A stretch of 64,000 bases of DNA from Isoetes taiwanensis (GCA_021234155.1 JAJEKV010000006.1:9019003-9083002); one strand, 5' to 3'; numbered from the stretch's first letter, positions 25,313 through 37,600 are shown. The notes: a model not told the origin generated them from the letters alone. A program made the numbers and translations.

Positions 25313-27736
25313 TGTAACGGACCTAGGATTTTGAGGTAAATTGTGGATTATTTTATTAAAGGATGCAAAGGAATATTAATCAAAATATCACGCATGCAGA
25401 GAAATACGTCGTATATGTAGAGATTATACGGACGAAATACTGTGGTTAAAAATAAATATAAGTACAGAGAAAAGCATTAGGAAAAGATTGATTGCAGAGG
25501 GATTGCTGAAGGAGCGAATCGCGTGCAGAGCACTGGGAGCGTGTTGGAGCGCAGAAAAAGCAAAGCAATAAGCGGGATTCCAGGTGGGGATCAAGCCTTA
25601 CACCTGGGGTTTGGTGCTTGATTAAGTTGTGATTTGATTAGTGTGATGGATGTTCTTGTCAGCATAAGTTTAGAATTTATTCGTGTCTTGTATTGAGTTG
25701 GAATAGTAAAACTGCATGCTTTGAGTTCTTTATTTGAGAGATCATTCTATGTCTTGAATTAGGGAAGTTCTTGAACCCAATATGATTTATTAGATTCAAC
25801 CAATATAGAAATGAGCTGAAACATCATAGATAACGAGATTTGAGCATAATAATTGAGTAAGGGTGAAGAATTGCCGTGAGATGATGATTTTTTGCGGTCT
25901 CCGCGTAAAAGCATGGGATCTTGTTGGTGTCTCAATGCTTAAGAAAAGTCACGAACGCACTGGAATGGGCCGATTTGGAACCTGGGATGGCCGATTTGAT
26001 CTGAAAAGTTGGATTTAGAATGATAAGGATGGGATTCAGGAGCAAAAGCTTGCCTTCTTAACTTTGTTTCCATGCCAAGAACATGCTTAAAATCAAATGT
26101 TTCGGACTCAAGCAGATCGATTCCAGCAGAAAAACACTTGTAGAGGACGATTTGGGCGGTTTAGGATCAGATTGATGCCAAATCCGGCAGTTGCTGGTCG
26201 GATTTCTGCCAAGAAGAAAAGCGGTTGGAATCCTTTTCTTGATCACAAACAAAAAATTTGGTCCGAAATCCTGTAAAAAGCCGGTTCGGCTGGACCCAAG
26301 AGCTTTTGGGGTGGATTCGATGGCCTGGAGGCCAAATCCGGCAGCTGCAGGCCGAGCTCGTGGATGTAATGTGTTTAGGGTTAGGTTAAAAAAAAATCAA
26401 CGAAAAAGTTAATGCGTTAACAACTGATTAGTTGTTAGTAAAGAAGCAATAAAAAGTAAAAAGCTAGAAAGCTAAGCTCAAAATTTAGAAAAGCTAAGGT
26501 TTTAAGTTTAATTACAATAGTAAGGGTTAGTTGGAGCAAGGAGTTTGGCTCGGGATATATTATATAAAATTAAGGCCTAAGTTAATAAGGGGTTATGCTA
26601 ATGGTTGCAAATTATCTATAATAACGATATTCTAAATGCTATAGGTTAAACATTGTTAAAGTTTTAAATCCTTGTGCGAGTAAATCCTGTTAAGGGGTAG
26701 GCATTTTATCTTTTATTTAATGATGATGGCTGCATAATGCATTATTCAGGTTATTATAATTATTGATTTATGGTTGGATTTCTCTTGCTATATGAAGTGT
26801 ATATTATGGAATTACGAGATGTAAGCTTGTTAGGGCATGGGGCATAATGATGGTGAATTGTATGTAATTGTCCATGGTGAAATTCTTTGATATAGACCTC
26901 ACGGGGCGGGAGTCTAGATGGCGATGGTCTAGACTCAAGGTTTTGCATGATGCTATGTAAATGGTAATATTTGAACATTGGGCGTTGTACCGTATGGTGC
27001 AACGTCATGCACGATAAGTGGTCCTCCAATCTTTGGGCCTTGCTGCGTGGATGGGTGTGTACACCGCGTGGTTACCCATACTCTATGTCACCGGCCCGAT
27101 CGGCCGAGTTGACCTTGCTTTCACCTGTGAGGAATATTGATTGCAATGTTGATGCTATGGTTTGCTTGGCTAGTGTATATGTGTTTTTTAATGTTGGAAT
27201 TAAGTTGCAATGGTTGTGCTTAGTATAAATATGCATTGTGATTATCTTTGGTTGAACTAGTAACTTGGATTGCGGGGCAGGTTACGGTAAAGGCTAAGTT
27301 ATTGTTCTAAGTTAGTGCTTGTGGTAACCGAGATGCTTGATATATTCTAAATCCCCGATCCCCACTTAGTCCGGTGTGACTAACCCCGTGGTTAAATGGT
27401 GTAAGGTAGTGCGAGATGCTCGAGGAAAGTAGCCAAGCTTGAAAGGCTAGAGTAGAAGTGTGTGGATTGCTAGTTAATATATTTGATTAATAAACTATTA
27501 TTATTATGGATGGAAACTAAACTATAATCTTTTTGTACACTTTGGTTGTTGTGTGGGATTTTGCCGAGCAATGGCAAGTATAATATTTTTGAAACCTTAG
27601 AGCATGTATAAAGATTAAATTCTTTACCTAAGTATGCATGTATCAATTTCTTGAGTTGCAAAGATTAAATAGATCCAACGGTAGAGATCGATGGGATCTC
27701 CAGTTACCGAGAGGTTAACTGGCCAGGCCCGTCACA
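25313..27736 (+). repeat. Gypsy 3' LTR, block copy 1
   Basis: 2424 bp, TGTAACGGACC to CCCGTCACA; paired with 19324-21760. Followed by the target duplication atagt at 27737-27741. Confidence 0.93.
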
Positions 27737-28207
27737 ATAGTTGGCACAAAAAAAAAACTTTTCGATTCACCATTGGGGAATGTGAGCTAGAAACAGTGCA
27801 TAGTTACAAATACCTTGGTATAGAGGTGGCGAGTAATTATTAATGGAAATTGGCAGCAGAAAAATTCGCATCTAATGGGCTTAGAACCCTTTATGGTATG
27901 TTCCATACTTGTCATGTGAATAATCTATGGCAATGGAAACTCAGGAGATTACTTTATGACACCCAAATCAAGGTGGTCATCTTACATGGTTGTCCAGCTT
28001 GGGCCCTTGGACTTGATCAATGAAGCTGGGACAAGATTGAAAGGGTGCAAAAAAGATTTCTCATGGAAGAGCTTTGAACTAAAATACAAACTCCATATTG
28101 CATTATGCTTGCAGAAACTCGTTGATTCCCCTTGAGTAGAGGCTTTATGTCGTACTATTACGTATGTAAATCGGGTAAAATTATTCTCCTCAGAGCTCCC
28201 AATTCAA
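27737..28207 (+). pseudogene. LINE reverse transcriptase, right part (after gypsy), block copy 1
   Basis: Resumes the LINE of 18935-19323. FTIGECELETVHSYKYLGIEV, then LRTLYGMFHTCHV, LLYDTQIKVVILHGCPAWALG and WDKIERVQKRFL match the thumb and post-RT region of plant LINEs (SYKYLG, LLYG-type and WxxIERVQ blocks). The reading has several stops. It is interrupted at about 28208 by a GGAA-tailed insertion. Confidence 0.85.
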
Positions 28208-29060
28208 AGAATGAGGAAGGAAGGAAGGAAGGAAGGAAGGAAGGAAGTTTATTTTAATGTCCACGGAGGCCAAAGGCCTATGAGGCCAGTACATGCAGAG
28301 AAACGAGGCAAAAAGCCAAAACCCCAACACCAAAACAAACAATGTAATCTGTGCAGTAGAACCCTACTACCGGGATGAAAAACCCCCACTTGGGAGGAAA
28401 AACCCTAGCAATGGGCTCTCAAATACCATGCCCCGAGGAGAAGAGCCCGTCGGCGGCCGAATCTGGCAGGATGTAAGCTCCCGTACCCCAGCTACCATAG
28501 GTGATGCAAGTAACGATGTAGCGGTGTGTCGAGCATCTAAGATCAGTGTGCCTTTGCTTTCGGACATGGGCATATCTTTGAGCATCATTGGAGGGCATGG
28601 TGCTCATCCTCTATCACGTGCATCTCACAACACCGACATATCCTTTCCTCCCCTCAGGGATCCCGTGCCGCCATTCAACCCCAAATGACTGTTTTTCAAT
28701 TAAGGTAATGGGAACCCGTCCTTATGGCAGCAATAGCTCTCCGCTTCTTCACCGAGATGTGTGCTTTCAAGTACCCGATGGGGTCCATGCTCAAGGCGGG
28801 ATTAATCCGGCGTGATAGTGCTCGTCTTGGGCTTTGCAAGAGTAGAGGCATCCCGGGGTGGCGGCATAGGCCGCATCAATTGCCCATTCTCACTGCGCGC
28901 GAGAATGCGCGGTTACCACCATCCGTTGGTAATCCATAGACCACCTCCTAAACCATCCCTACGATGCTTTCGTGCCCATACCCTCTTCAACCCGCTCTCT
29001 CAAGTAATTCAATAAGCGAAGCCCGAGGAATTCACCTGAGAAGACTTCAGATAAACCTAG
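28208..29060 (-). mobile_element. GGAA-tailed insertion, probably a minus-strand non-LTR element end, block copy 1
   Basis: On the minus strand, sequence ending ggcctttggcctccgtggac then ttaaaataaac is followed by a (TTCC)n array (28208-28246), which looks like a LINE 3' end with a simple-repeat tail. The body is more GC-rich than the surroundings and has no motif I can name on either strand. The copy-2 counterpart is about 62035-62860. The right border is approximate. Confidence 0.5.
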
Positions 29061-29863
29061 TGAGTGTCCGGAGGGGGCTTTTTACTTAAATGTTTTCATC
29101 CATTATACTAGGGGTTTAAATCCCCCTCTTACTGACATTCTAGTGTATTTTCTCCACGAAGGGGTGTTTTTCCAACACTTTTGCGTATGCATATAGGGGT
29201 GTTTCTTCTCACCTTAAGCACGCAGGTGGCATATGCTCATGTGATAAACGTGAATCCCCCGGGGCAGAAAGATGGGGTGTAAATGATTATACCTGGGCGG
29301 ACTCAATAAAATAGAAAGAGGTACGCATACAAATAATTTCAAAAGTGTTGAGCAAATTGTGGGACTCGAATGACAGTGCTGCGAAGAAAATGTTTTATGA
29401 CACCGACGTTAATAATATGGCTGTACATGGAGAACAATCTTATCTTCTATCTAATATTAGCAGGAAAATTAGAATCTTGATTTCTCAGCTACGAACTTCC
29501 TCTCATCATTTGCACATTGAGACATGTAGGTGGCATGGTGCTCCTCGACATATAAGGTAGTATCCGAGTTGTCTTGACCCTAAGATTGAGTCAGTGCCTA
29601 TAATCATTTACAAAAAAAATATAACATTTCAGGTTCCACATTGCCGGAGCTCTTTAATATACCTCCAAATTTCCTTAGTTCTTATCTTAAGGATGTTTGG
29701 AAGGAGAGTTATTTCTTAATATGGAAGTCCTTGAAGCTACGGGTGCCTTTGTTTAAGTGCCTTATGGATTATATATCTTTTGTAATATGCTTCGCCATAT
29801 GGACCTGAGGGTCTTAAATGGCGTGATCAACATAAATTAAATTAAATTAAATTAAATTAAATC
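29061..29863 (+). mobile_element. LINE C-terminal region and (AAATT)n tail, block copy 1
   Basis: LLSNISRKIRILISQLRTSS and HHLHIETCRWHGAPR (about 29430-29550) match the C-terminal region of plant LINE ORF2, where an RIETGRW-like block precedes a Cys-rich segment. The element ends with seven aaatt units at 29832-29863. It continues, on the same strand, the LINE pieces at 18935-19323 and 27737-28207. It is dead. Confidence 0.7.
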
Positions 29864-30179
29864 TGCCACCAAAGTATTGAACCCTTAGGGTGAAGGAACT
29901 TATTCCAAACCCACTGTCAAGTACAAATCCAAATCTCTTGTAAAATTTATAACTGCCATCTAGCATATAGCGAAAGGGCAACTGGTAATAAGAGAAGACT
30001 GTATACAAAGCTGATAAAATATTTTTCACTATGGCCAGACTCATAGCATCTCCATGACAGCCTTTTCGTAGCATCAACAGCCATAACCAAAGGCAAGTTT
30101 TCTGCCATTTTCTTCCACACACAATCCATCTTGAGATAAAAAACTATGTTTGAAACTCAGTCCAAGGTAATACGCGATC
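29864..30179. other. Unassigned stretch, block copy 1
   Basis: Minus-strand frames are open (for example KFYKRFGFVLDSGF near 29915-29960, and AENLPLVMAVDAT near 30075-30115) but in different frames, and I cannot place them in a family. The stretch is repeated at about 63620-63930 in copy 2. Confidence 0.3.
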
Positions 30180-31430
30180 CTCACTATACCAAGCATGAAT
30201 TGAGATAATACCTACTTGAGCCCATTGTCATCTTATGAGTGGGTAGAGTGATGTGGGGGCGCTGATAAATATGGTGATAATGATGCTCATCATCAACATT
30301 CCTCTAACAAAACATGGATTGAAGGACATGACCTAAATGGATGTCTTATTGTGTCCCAAACCATAAAGAAACCCCATAAAGTTTGCAAAGATTAAACAAT
30401 TGCCCGATAAGTTGTGAATCAGGAGAATCATCAACATCCGCGAGGAGTCTCCAAATAAACTTAGATATAAGGATCTTGCTTAAAGCCACTTGCCCATTTC
30501 AGGAGGATACGTTTGGGCATGCCACCTTAACCACCACACCATCCTCTGTACCACTACCATTTTAAAGGAAGTTCCTAATAACTGCAATGAGTTCTTGCAC
30601 TTTGGTTTGTGGAGCTAGCAACAAAGAAGCCATGTAGACATGGGTACTACTGAACATATATTTAGCGACTTTGAATGCAATTCACAAGTGGTAACTTTGT
30701 TATATTCCACCAAAAAAAAATACGTGTCCAACCCTTTAATAATGTTCAACACCAACAAAAATACTGCAAGAATTCTCTATCGATAATCATACATACACAT
30801 TGGCATATCCATTTGCTAGCACCCTCCATGGATTATCATGTACACCATATGACGGAGTAAAAACATCAAGGGTTCAAAGAGCGATACACTTATGCCATCC
30901 AATAAGCACACTAGAGACAAATGAAAATGTATCTTAGAGCAACTTTCAGTCTCAAAATTCTCCGAAGTGACCACCAACAATAAAAATTTGTCCTCCACGT
31001 ATTGGTTACACACTTCTTGTGTGTCGTCCTCTATATGTAGACCTTGAAGAAATCCTGAGCTGATGCAACAACAATAACTATGACAAAACCTCAGCCATGA
31101 TCATAAATGGGAGAGGGGCCAATGGGCATCCCTGATGAGTACTACGACCAATTGGAAAAGTGTCAAATAGCTCATTATAAAATACAACAATTAATTGGAG
31201 CTAGAAATATGGAGCTTCTAACATTAGTTTTTTAATTGTTGCTTCAAGCCCAATCCGAACAAGCAATGATGCATAAAATTCCATTAACACTATCATAAGC
31301 TTTCCCAAAATCATGTTTGACGCATATAATAGGGAGATTCTGCTGATGAGCCGAATATATCTTCTTGTAGGCAAAGTGTACGTTATTAAGAATCCACCTG
31401 CTAGGCAGACATCTCGACTAAGTTGTTATA
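30180..31430 (-). pseudogene. L1-type LINE ORF2 fragment, minus strand
   Basis: Read from 31400 downward: GRWILNNVHFAYKKI, then VKHDFGKAYDSVNG (L1 RT block with catalytic D), FPIGRSTHQGCPLAPLPFMI (the RQGCPLSP block) and, further down, SKFIWRLLADVDDS. The order matches plant L1 reverse transcriptase and post-RT region. Stops and frameshifts are frequent. Shared phrases with 3601-4440 show both are from one family, in opposite orientation. The part below 30249 is also in the duplicated block. Confidence 0.75.
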
Positions 31431-31870
31431 ATGGACTCAGCTATAATATATTTCACCCATTCTTCAAAAGTTTGGAAAATATTTTATACGTAGATGACAA
31501 TAAGGTAATTGGATGCCAATCTGAAATTGTCCATGGCTCCTTGATCTTAGGGATCAAAATATATCACACTTGGTTTAAAAATAAGGTTGCAAATTAAACG
31601 AGAGTGTTGCAGCACTCCCATTTCAAAGATTCCCCTTAAAAAATCACCATGCTCTAAAAATTAACCCTTTTTGGAAAATGTTGAGAATTTCAAAAGGTTT
31701 AGATTGTTTTTTCCTGCATTTTGGGTCCTCAACAACCTTGTTTTTGTAAAGAAAAGCATTTGAAAATGGCAAAATTTAGACGTGAATATACAATCTCTGA
31801 AAGTAAGATATTAAAGACATCAAAATAAAGTAGAAAGAATAATAATAATTTTTTTTTTTTCTTAGAGTTC
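31431..31870. other. Non-coding stretch
   Basis: AT-rich, no recognised feature; ends in a T-run at about 31849-31860. Confidence 0.5.
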
Positions 31871-33573
31871 CAAATATTTGTTCTCCTTGTGCGCCGAGGC
31901 CCGGAAGGCCTCGAGATTTTACTATGCGCCGCCCTGTGCGCCTAGGCCCGGAAGGCCTCGAGGCCATGCTCACATAGCCCCCAGCCAGGAGTAAACAACA
32001 AGATACAAGCACGTGGACTCAGCATCTCGGATTCGGCTCAGTTCTGCAGCGACACCCCGAGGTTGTCACCTGCCATATCGGCCATAGCTATCAGCATAAT
32101 CGGATCCCAACTCTGCATCTCGGATCCCGTTAGGTTCTGCAGTGACACCATCTGCATCGACACCTAAGGCCGGATTCTTCTTATCTAGCCTCCGATTCAT
32201 CCAGCCCAGAGCTCAGACCAGCAAAGGTTCCCATCATATCAGGTTTTGGATTGCTTTTGATTATTTTAGACTATTTTGTGTTCCAAAAAGAAGGAAAAGA
32301 GCTTTGATTTTCTATTAACCAGCATAGAAGCTTTTAGTTTTCACAGTCCATTTTGCTCCACCGGCCTCTGCCGTAGCTTTGATTTTCTGATATCCAAAAT
32401 AGAGTTCTGAGTTTTCACAACATCGAGCTCTGAGTTTTTCATAGCCCAGTATACAGCAGCACTAGCTCTAGTTCGTCATGACGAGACGCCGTCATAATGA
32501 CAATAGCTTTCCTACAGACCCACATCAAGCACGATTTCATGCAGCGCCAGGCGTGAGCGAATTGTGACATCAGTTAGGAGACCTTCAGCCAGAGGTCTTT
32601 CATCGATTGTCGCAAGCATATGCCACCTTCCTCCGCGATATGTGGGGCAAGATGCATATTCAAGATACGTCACTCCTCATAGAGGGCGGGTATTGTATAA
32701 GATACTTATACTTTTACTCAGTAATTGCAATAGGCACTCAAAGCAACAACCAGGCCGATATCGCTCGCCAATTATTACGGGCGCTATGGTCCAGACAGAA
32801 GACTTGCCCTGTACCATAGGATCAGGACTAGAAGCACATGCTATAAAAGTAGATGCCATGCCACAAACAGGTGAGTTGCCAGATGTCATCGGATCGGTGG
32901 TAGAACCGCAGGCTAGCTTAGATGTGATTATGCAAGAGGCAGGCCAGGAACCCATAGAGAAACCTGGGATAGAACAAATACATAAGCCAACTGAAGATAG
33001 GGCCCTGAATTTACGAATAGCAGGGGTACCTGAAAATAAGGATCGCTCGGCTATTGAGGAAGTTGAGCACTTCTTCACCGACATAATCTTGAGGTTAAAG
33101 CAGCGGCATAATTCTGCTGCCGGGTAGGAGCCCATAGACCTGATCGACCTCGTCATATTCTGGTCCAGTTTTGTGCAGCCTAGGACAGATTGCATATCCT
33201 GCAACATGGCAGTCACCTAAGGGGTACTCCATATTCAGTATAAGCGGATCTTTCCCCAGTACAATTGTCTAAACGGCACGAGGAGTCTGTAGAGTCAAAG
33301 AGGCACGGTTACAGCAAAAATATGCAGTTTATAGGGGTGGCATTGCAATCATCCGAGACACTTGGCCGTTGAACCCTTGCTTGGGCTACGTTTAGTATGT
33401 TCATATTCATAATCCTTTTCTGTTTTTGTTTCTTTTGTATATGTGATGGGGCTTTGTCCCTCGCTCTAGTTCGGGCTTATGCCCTTCTTTTGTATTGGGT
33501 CCCATAACCCATTGGGTTCTCGTGGACGATAAAATATTATCTTATCTTATCTTATCTTATCTTAACTTATCTT
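31871..33573 (+). mobile_element. Short LINE-like element with ORF1 remnant and (TTATC)n tail
   Basis: A GC-rich leader (from about 31885) precedes ATG 32478 (MTRRRHNDN). The frame breaks near 32565 and continues as an open stretch to 33127, whose end RALNLRIAGVPENK and AIEEVEHFFTDII resembles the RNA-binding domain of L1-type ORF1 (NLRIxGxPE, then helix). No reverse transcriptase follows. Only about 400 bases later the element ends tcgtggacgataaaata and five ttatc units (33538-33570), typical of LINE 3' tails. It is either an internally deleted LINE or a non-autonomous derivative. Confidence 0.6.
31889..31960. repeat. Two direct copies of a GC-rich palindromic unit
   Basis: tgcgcc(g/t)aggcccggaag occurs at 31889 and 31934 (period 45). 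Each unit carries the inverted repeat GGCC..GGCC (aggcccggaaggcct). It lies in the leader of the LINE-like element and might be a promoter or structured 5' UTR unit; that is inference. Confidence 0.8.
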
Positions 33574-33831
33574 AATACATCAATTTTGGCAATAATTTAG
33601 CGTTAACAATAAATAATTTAGCATAAGACAAGTCAGAGGTCCAAATCATAGTCTTCCTCATTGTTTTGGCTTGTTTCAGCTTGGTGCTTCTCTGTCATCG
33701 TTTGCTCCTTTTGTGGTTATTTCCCCTTTGTCTGTTTTGACATTGTCTTCAAGAATATTAGCTATAGCTATTTCTTGCAGCTCTACAAATGTAGCTTCAT
33801 TCTCTATAAAGCTTGTAAACAAAGGCTGTAT
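33574..33831. other. Short non-coding stretch
   Basis: No feature recognised between the LINE tail and the methylase relic. Confidence 0.4.
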
Positions 33832-36800
33832 CTATGAAGATGTCATCTTGGCATAATCAGATGAAGATTTGGCGCTTAACTCTTGATTCTCACCTGGTAG
33901 AGTAGGTAAGGCAACCAATCTCATCTTGATAAAGTTTACAGCCTCCTTGTCTATATCCACAGCTACACAATCGCGGCCCTTCTTAAGTGCACAAGTGATT
34001 GTTGTACCAGAGCCAGAAAAACAATCTCCTAAACGTGAGAACATGTCAAGGAGATGGTTGATCAACTTTTGTGGTTTCTGGTAGTGATTAACTATCATGC
34101 CTTGTGCGAGGGTCCTGCAACCACGCAACACTGGAAACTCTAAGACATTGGAAAAATTTTGGCGGTCACGTGTCAAAATGTTCCATAGTCCGCTTTAATA
34201 TCGAAACTCTAGCCATCAACTTGGGTCCTCCACCATGGTAATTAATATTTGTTTTCTACCTATAGAAATAAAAGAAGTATAGTTAGCAACAAAAACTAAA
34301 GACAGAACCAATGAAGTAACTAGGGCTAAATGTATTCCATAAGAGAAAATAAAAACAAGAAGGTCAACATGCAAGGAACTTCAACAATATAATTGAAACA
34401 TGAGCGAAAGCATGAAACAACTATATTCGAATAAGAACCTTACCAAACCATGGTTTTGTAACTTTTGCTTGTAGAGGAATCAGAAGTGATTCTTGAAGGT
34501 AGATTCCACGAGTCACAGCTTGCATGCTCAAATGAAACACAACAAGATGCCAATGCTTGGCTATTGTAATCTGTTTAATGCCGTCGAGGCATTAAATCGA
34601 GTTTTTTGAAGGGCTGAGTGCAAATAGCGGTACATCCCTTCAATTTGAAACCATATGGAAGGTCTGCTACCAAGGTGAAATCACTGTGGCTTTACCATTC
34701 CAACCAATTTAAATGCAGTCCCCATGAGCGATCCCGAAAACAAGGTTATTACGATCAAACATGCTAGAACTTTTCGTAGTTGAATGGCTCAGCATCTACA
34801 ATCCGCTGTCCGCTAACAACCTTCTCCTCCCGGGCTGTCCTTACCAAGTACATGAAGCCCTCTGGTAGGTCTTTATTCTTCTTTTTGCTTTGTAACAAGT
34901 AAATGTTATTTACATTATGTAAAAATATAGAAGCTAAAGAAGAAACACAAGAAGAAGGCATACCCGACCCTTTAAAATTTGGGCGCATTGAATTATGTGG
35001 CGTCAGAAGTTGCAACAAGGTAAAGCTCTTTATATCTGTACCAAGTGTCCATGTTTAATTGTTCCATCAACATGTTTGACATGTTATTCGTTCTTTGGTG
35101 AAATACAACCAAGACAACAATAAGAGAACTACAAAAATCATGTAAAAAGTAAGACAAAATGCAAAACTAATGTTGTATTTTTGGAATACATATTCATTTT
35201 GCAGGGACAAAAGCGAGAATACACATTTGCTTTCTTGAAAAGCCAAAAAGCCAAAGTGTATTCCATAATACATTTTAAAACTTTAGTAAAATGCAAAAGT
35301 GTATTCGAAATACACTTTTTGCTTTAACGAAAGTGTATTCGGAATACATAATTGTTTTTTCTCTAAAAAATGAAATTGTATTCCCGAATATACTTTTTCG
35401 TTTCAAAAACACTAACGTGTGATACGGAATAACAAGTTGCCTACGTATTGAAGTTAAGGTCAAACTTACTTGTGCAACTCCTTGGACATTTCTTCCAATG
35501 TAAAGACCTTGACTACAACTTTTTTGCAGCATTGCTTTCTAGCAATTCCATATCTAAAAAGCTCTGCATTTCTCTCCAGATGGTTATGGTCATCTCCTTT
35601 TTTGGTACATCGGACCCCTTTTCTTTTTGTCAGAAACCCTCCCTTTTTACTTTTCAACTCTCCCGCTCAAACATATTGAAAATTTCGTTCTGGAGTTCCC
35701 GGATCACTTTCGCAAAATGGAAGGTTGTTAGTGTAAGACAAGGGCAATTAAACAATAAAATCTATTCGAAATACATGACATCCTTATTACGCCATCTCTA
35801 AAAGCAAGTTGGAACCGGTTGTCATGTCTTATCGATTATTTGCTTTTTGTAGCCTCGTCGTGCCAAAGCTGACATTCGATAGCCTCACGCCTTCTTCAGC
35901 TCAAACTATTGGCCCATTTCTTGAGGTCCTGCCAAGGTATTTCTCTTTGAAGATTACATATTCTACGTGCATAGATCTTATCTTTTCGTGAAAGCTCATT
36001 TTAAGTTTGTACTCATTGTCGGCATGGTGCATATTGGCAATGATTTTTTGCTTCTTCATCACCGTCAAGTTCTGATGTAACCTGAGGAGGGGACAGGGAG
36101 GTATTTTGGGTTATTCTTTTCCTCATTATATAAAAACTGCCTCCTTGCCATGAAGTTTATGCATTACCTTTGTGTTACGTCCACAAGAATGACTACTGAA
36201 GCTACATGAGCATTGGAGTTGCTCCTGATCCTATCCTTCAGGTTCCTTAAATGGTCAGCATAAATTTTTTGAACCTGAAGTAGCCTCTTACCAGCTTCAT
36301 TCTTTGGCGGCAACCTCATTGATGTTACTAGCAAGTAAATTACAACTTGTATATACTTGTGCAAGTTTATTTCTTCCATCCTCTCTAAGGTCTCAAGTTT
36401 ATGATGTCATCAAGTCTCTCTTTGTTGATATAGTGGGCCATGTACTTATAAAGGGCTTCCGGATTCACCCTAGCCAGTCTGAAAAAATGCCTGATCGACA
36501 ACTATAAACAATATTTGGGATGTTTTTAAAGGAGAGTTGTCCCTATTGTCCAAATTATTGACCTTCAATTCAAAAAAATTTCTATTGATTTTAATAGCAA
36601 CCTCATACACTTCTTTGATGATCCCCATACATTTTGAACTTCGCTCTCATCGACAGCGTAAACCTTTTTTAAGGACTTGTCCCTATTGGGACCTCATCAC
36701 TTCGATGGTCCCCCTTATATAAAAAGTAAATAAAAGGGTGCTGTATTTTTCAGCCATGCCCCTTGTGATGAACCATCACGTTTGGAAGTTTTTAATATTG

Positions 36801-37600
36801 TTGGCTCAGATGTCTCCTGGACCTTTGCTTGCAGATGAGGGTTCTTGACAATCTTGAGTGTCTTTTTTAGGAATTTTATTGCTTCCTTCTTGCACGTGGA
36901 AGAACTGTTGTTAAAGGTAATAAAAGAAGCTAAAACGATACTAAAATGTATTACGGAATAAAATATAGGAAATGTTGTGCTTAAGCTTTACAAAAAACTA
37001 GCCTTTGCAAGTTTGAAGGCACTTTTAAGATCAAAGTAGAGCGAAAAAACACACTATTCGCTTCAAAAGCGACTAAAGTGAATTCGGAATACAAGTTCCA
37101 TCTTCTTATTTAAAAGCGATGGCTTTGGTTTTTGCGTGCATGGAACCACCCAGCATGTTCGCCACATCTGGGCGTTCCCTTTCCCCTTCAGGGCCAGCTA
37201 AAGAAGAATTGCATTTCAAACTTTGAAGCGAGAGGAGAGGCAAAGCTTTCGGTGGAGAAACGGTAATTAAGCAACAATGACATACCAATTATGTCGCCCA
37301 ACCGGGTTGTCTCGACACATAATCTCTAAACCTTTTATATTTTGAGTACGTCTGCATGTTGTAAACCTTTTATATTTTTGAGTGCAATGTCCATGTTGTA
37401 GGAGGCGGCATTCCGCCATAGCCCGGAGTTTTTGTGCAAGGTCGCGAGTTGGAGTTATATGTCCTTGGCCCCAATCAATGGCTTTTGCTATGGAGGGTTT
37501 GTTACTAGCTGGATTTACCATATCCACAATCTGAAGTCTTTTCTTTTTTTTTGCCGCGTTATCACTGCGGTTTGGGAGGCGGTGTGCAAGCAAAGCTCCA
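33832..37600 (-). pseudogene. DNA N4/N6-methylase-like gene (beta-type motif order), multi-block, broken
   Basis: About nine minus-strand coding blocks lie collinearly from 37600 to 33840. Near the 3' end: VADLPYGFKL (34645-34670) resembles catalytic motif IV (D-x-P-Y). YQKPQKLINHLLD (34083-34045) resembles motif X (TQKP). FSGSGTT (34000-34020) is S-adenosylmethionine motif I. CVAVDIDKEAVNFIKMRL resembles motif II. The order IV-X-I is that of permuted beta-class DNA N4-cytosine/N6-adenine methylases. Between LGD and CFSGSG the usual WVLD-type residues are missing. Other blocks: RIVDAEPFNYEK (34767-34800), FTLEEMSKELHK before a gtaagt donor (about 35466), KRLLQVQKIYADHLRNLKDR (about 36235-36295) and NPASNKPSIAKAIDWGQG (about 37450-37510). 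Further GT donors occur at 34443 (KPWFG|gtaag) and 37283. Frameshifts and stops suggest a relic, or an intron-rich gene I cannot fully splice. Family sure to about two-thirds; substrate base unknown. Confidence 0.62.
37329..37404. repeat. Tandem repeat of about 37 bp in the methylase 5' block
   Basis: aaaccttttatattttgagt at 37329 recurs as aaaccttttatatttttgag at about 37366, each followed by a (g)catgttgta string. Two diverged units within the first coding block. Confidence 0.7.

Larger units (their letters stand above)
19324..27736 (+). mobile_element. Ty3/gypsy chromodomain retrotransposon, block copy 1 (8.4 kb, gag-deleted)
   Basis: Direct LTRs of about 2.43 kb begin TGTAACGGACC and end CCCGTCACA. 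The element is flanked by a perfect atagt duplication, has an initiator-tRNA-Met primer site and a purine tract, and carries protease, reverse transcriptase/RNase H and integrase with a chromodomain. The pol order PR-RT-RH-IN puts it in Ty3/gypsy; the chromodomain puts it among chromoviruses. The internal part is only 3.55 kb because almost all of gag is missing. It sits inside a LINE reverse transcriptase gene. Many frame breaks occur in RT. The C-terminal integrase frame is open for 376 codons. Confidence 0.93.
15286..30249. repeat. Large duplicated block, copy 1
   Basis: Sequence from agtgctctttaaacac at about 15285 to gagtgggtagagt at 30249 recurs in the same order and orientation at 49863-64000. 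It contains all the copia, LINE and gypsy pieces listed below. The right limit is unknown because copy 2 runs off the window. Similarity is high, but with many one- to three-base differences. Confidence 0.95.

Noticed and set aside
28208..28247. Possible CRISPR-like or satellite array
   Set aside because: It is a simple GGAA microsatellite; there are no spacers.
29864..30129. Minus-strand frame with KFYKRFGFV, reminiscent of an acetyltransferase C-terminus
   Set aside because: Too short a match, in a region with frame changes and inside repeat DNA; no acetyl-CoA motif seen.
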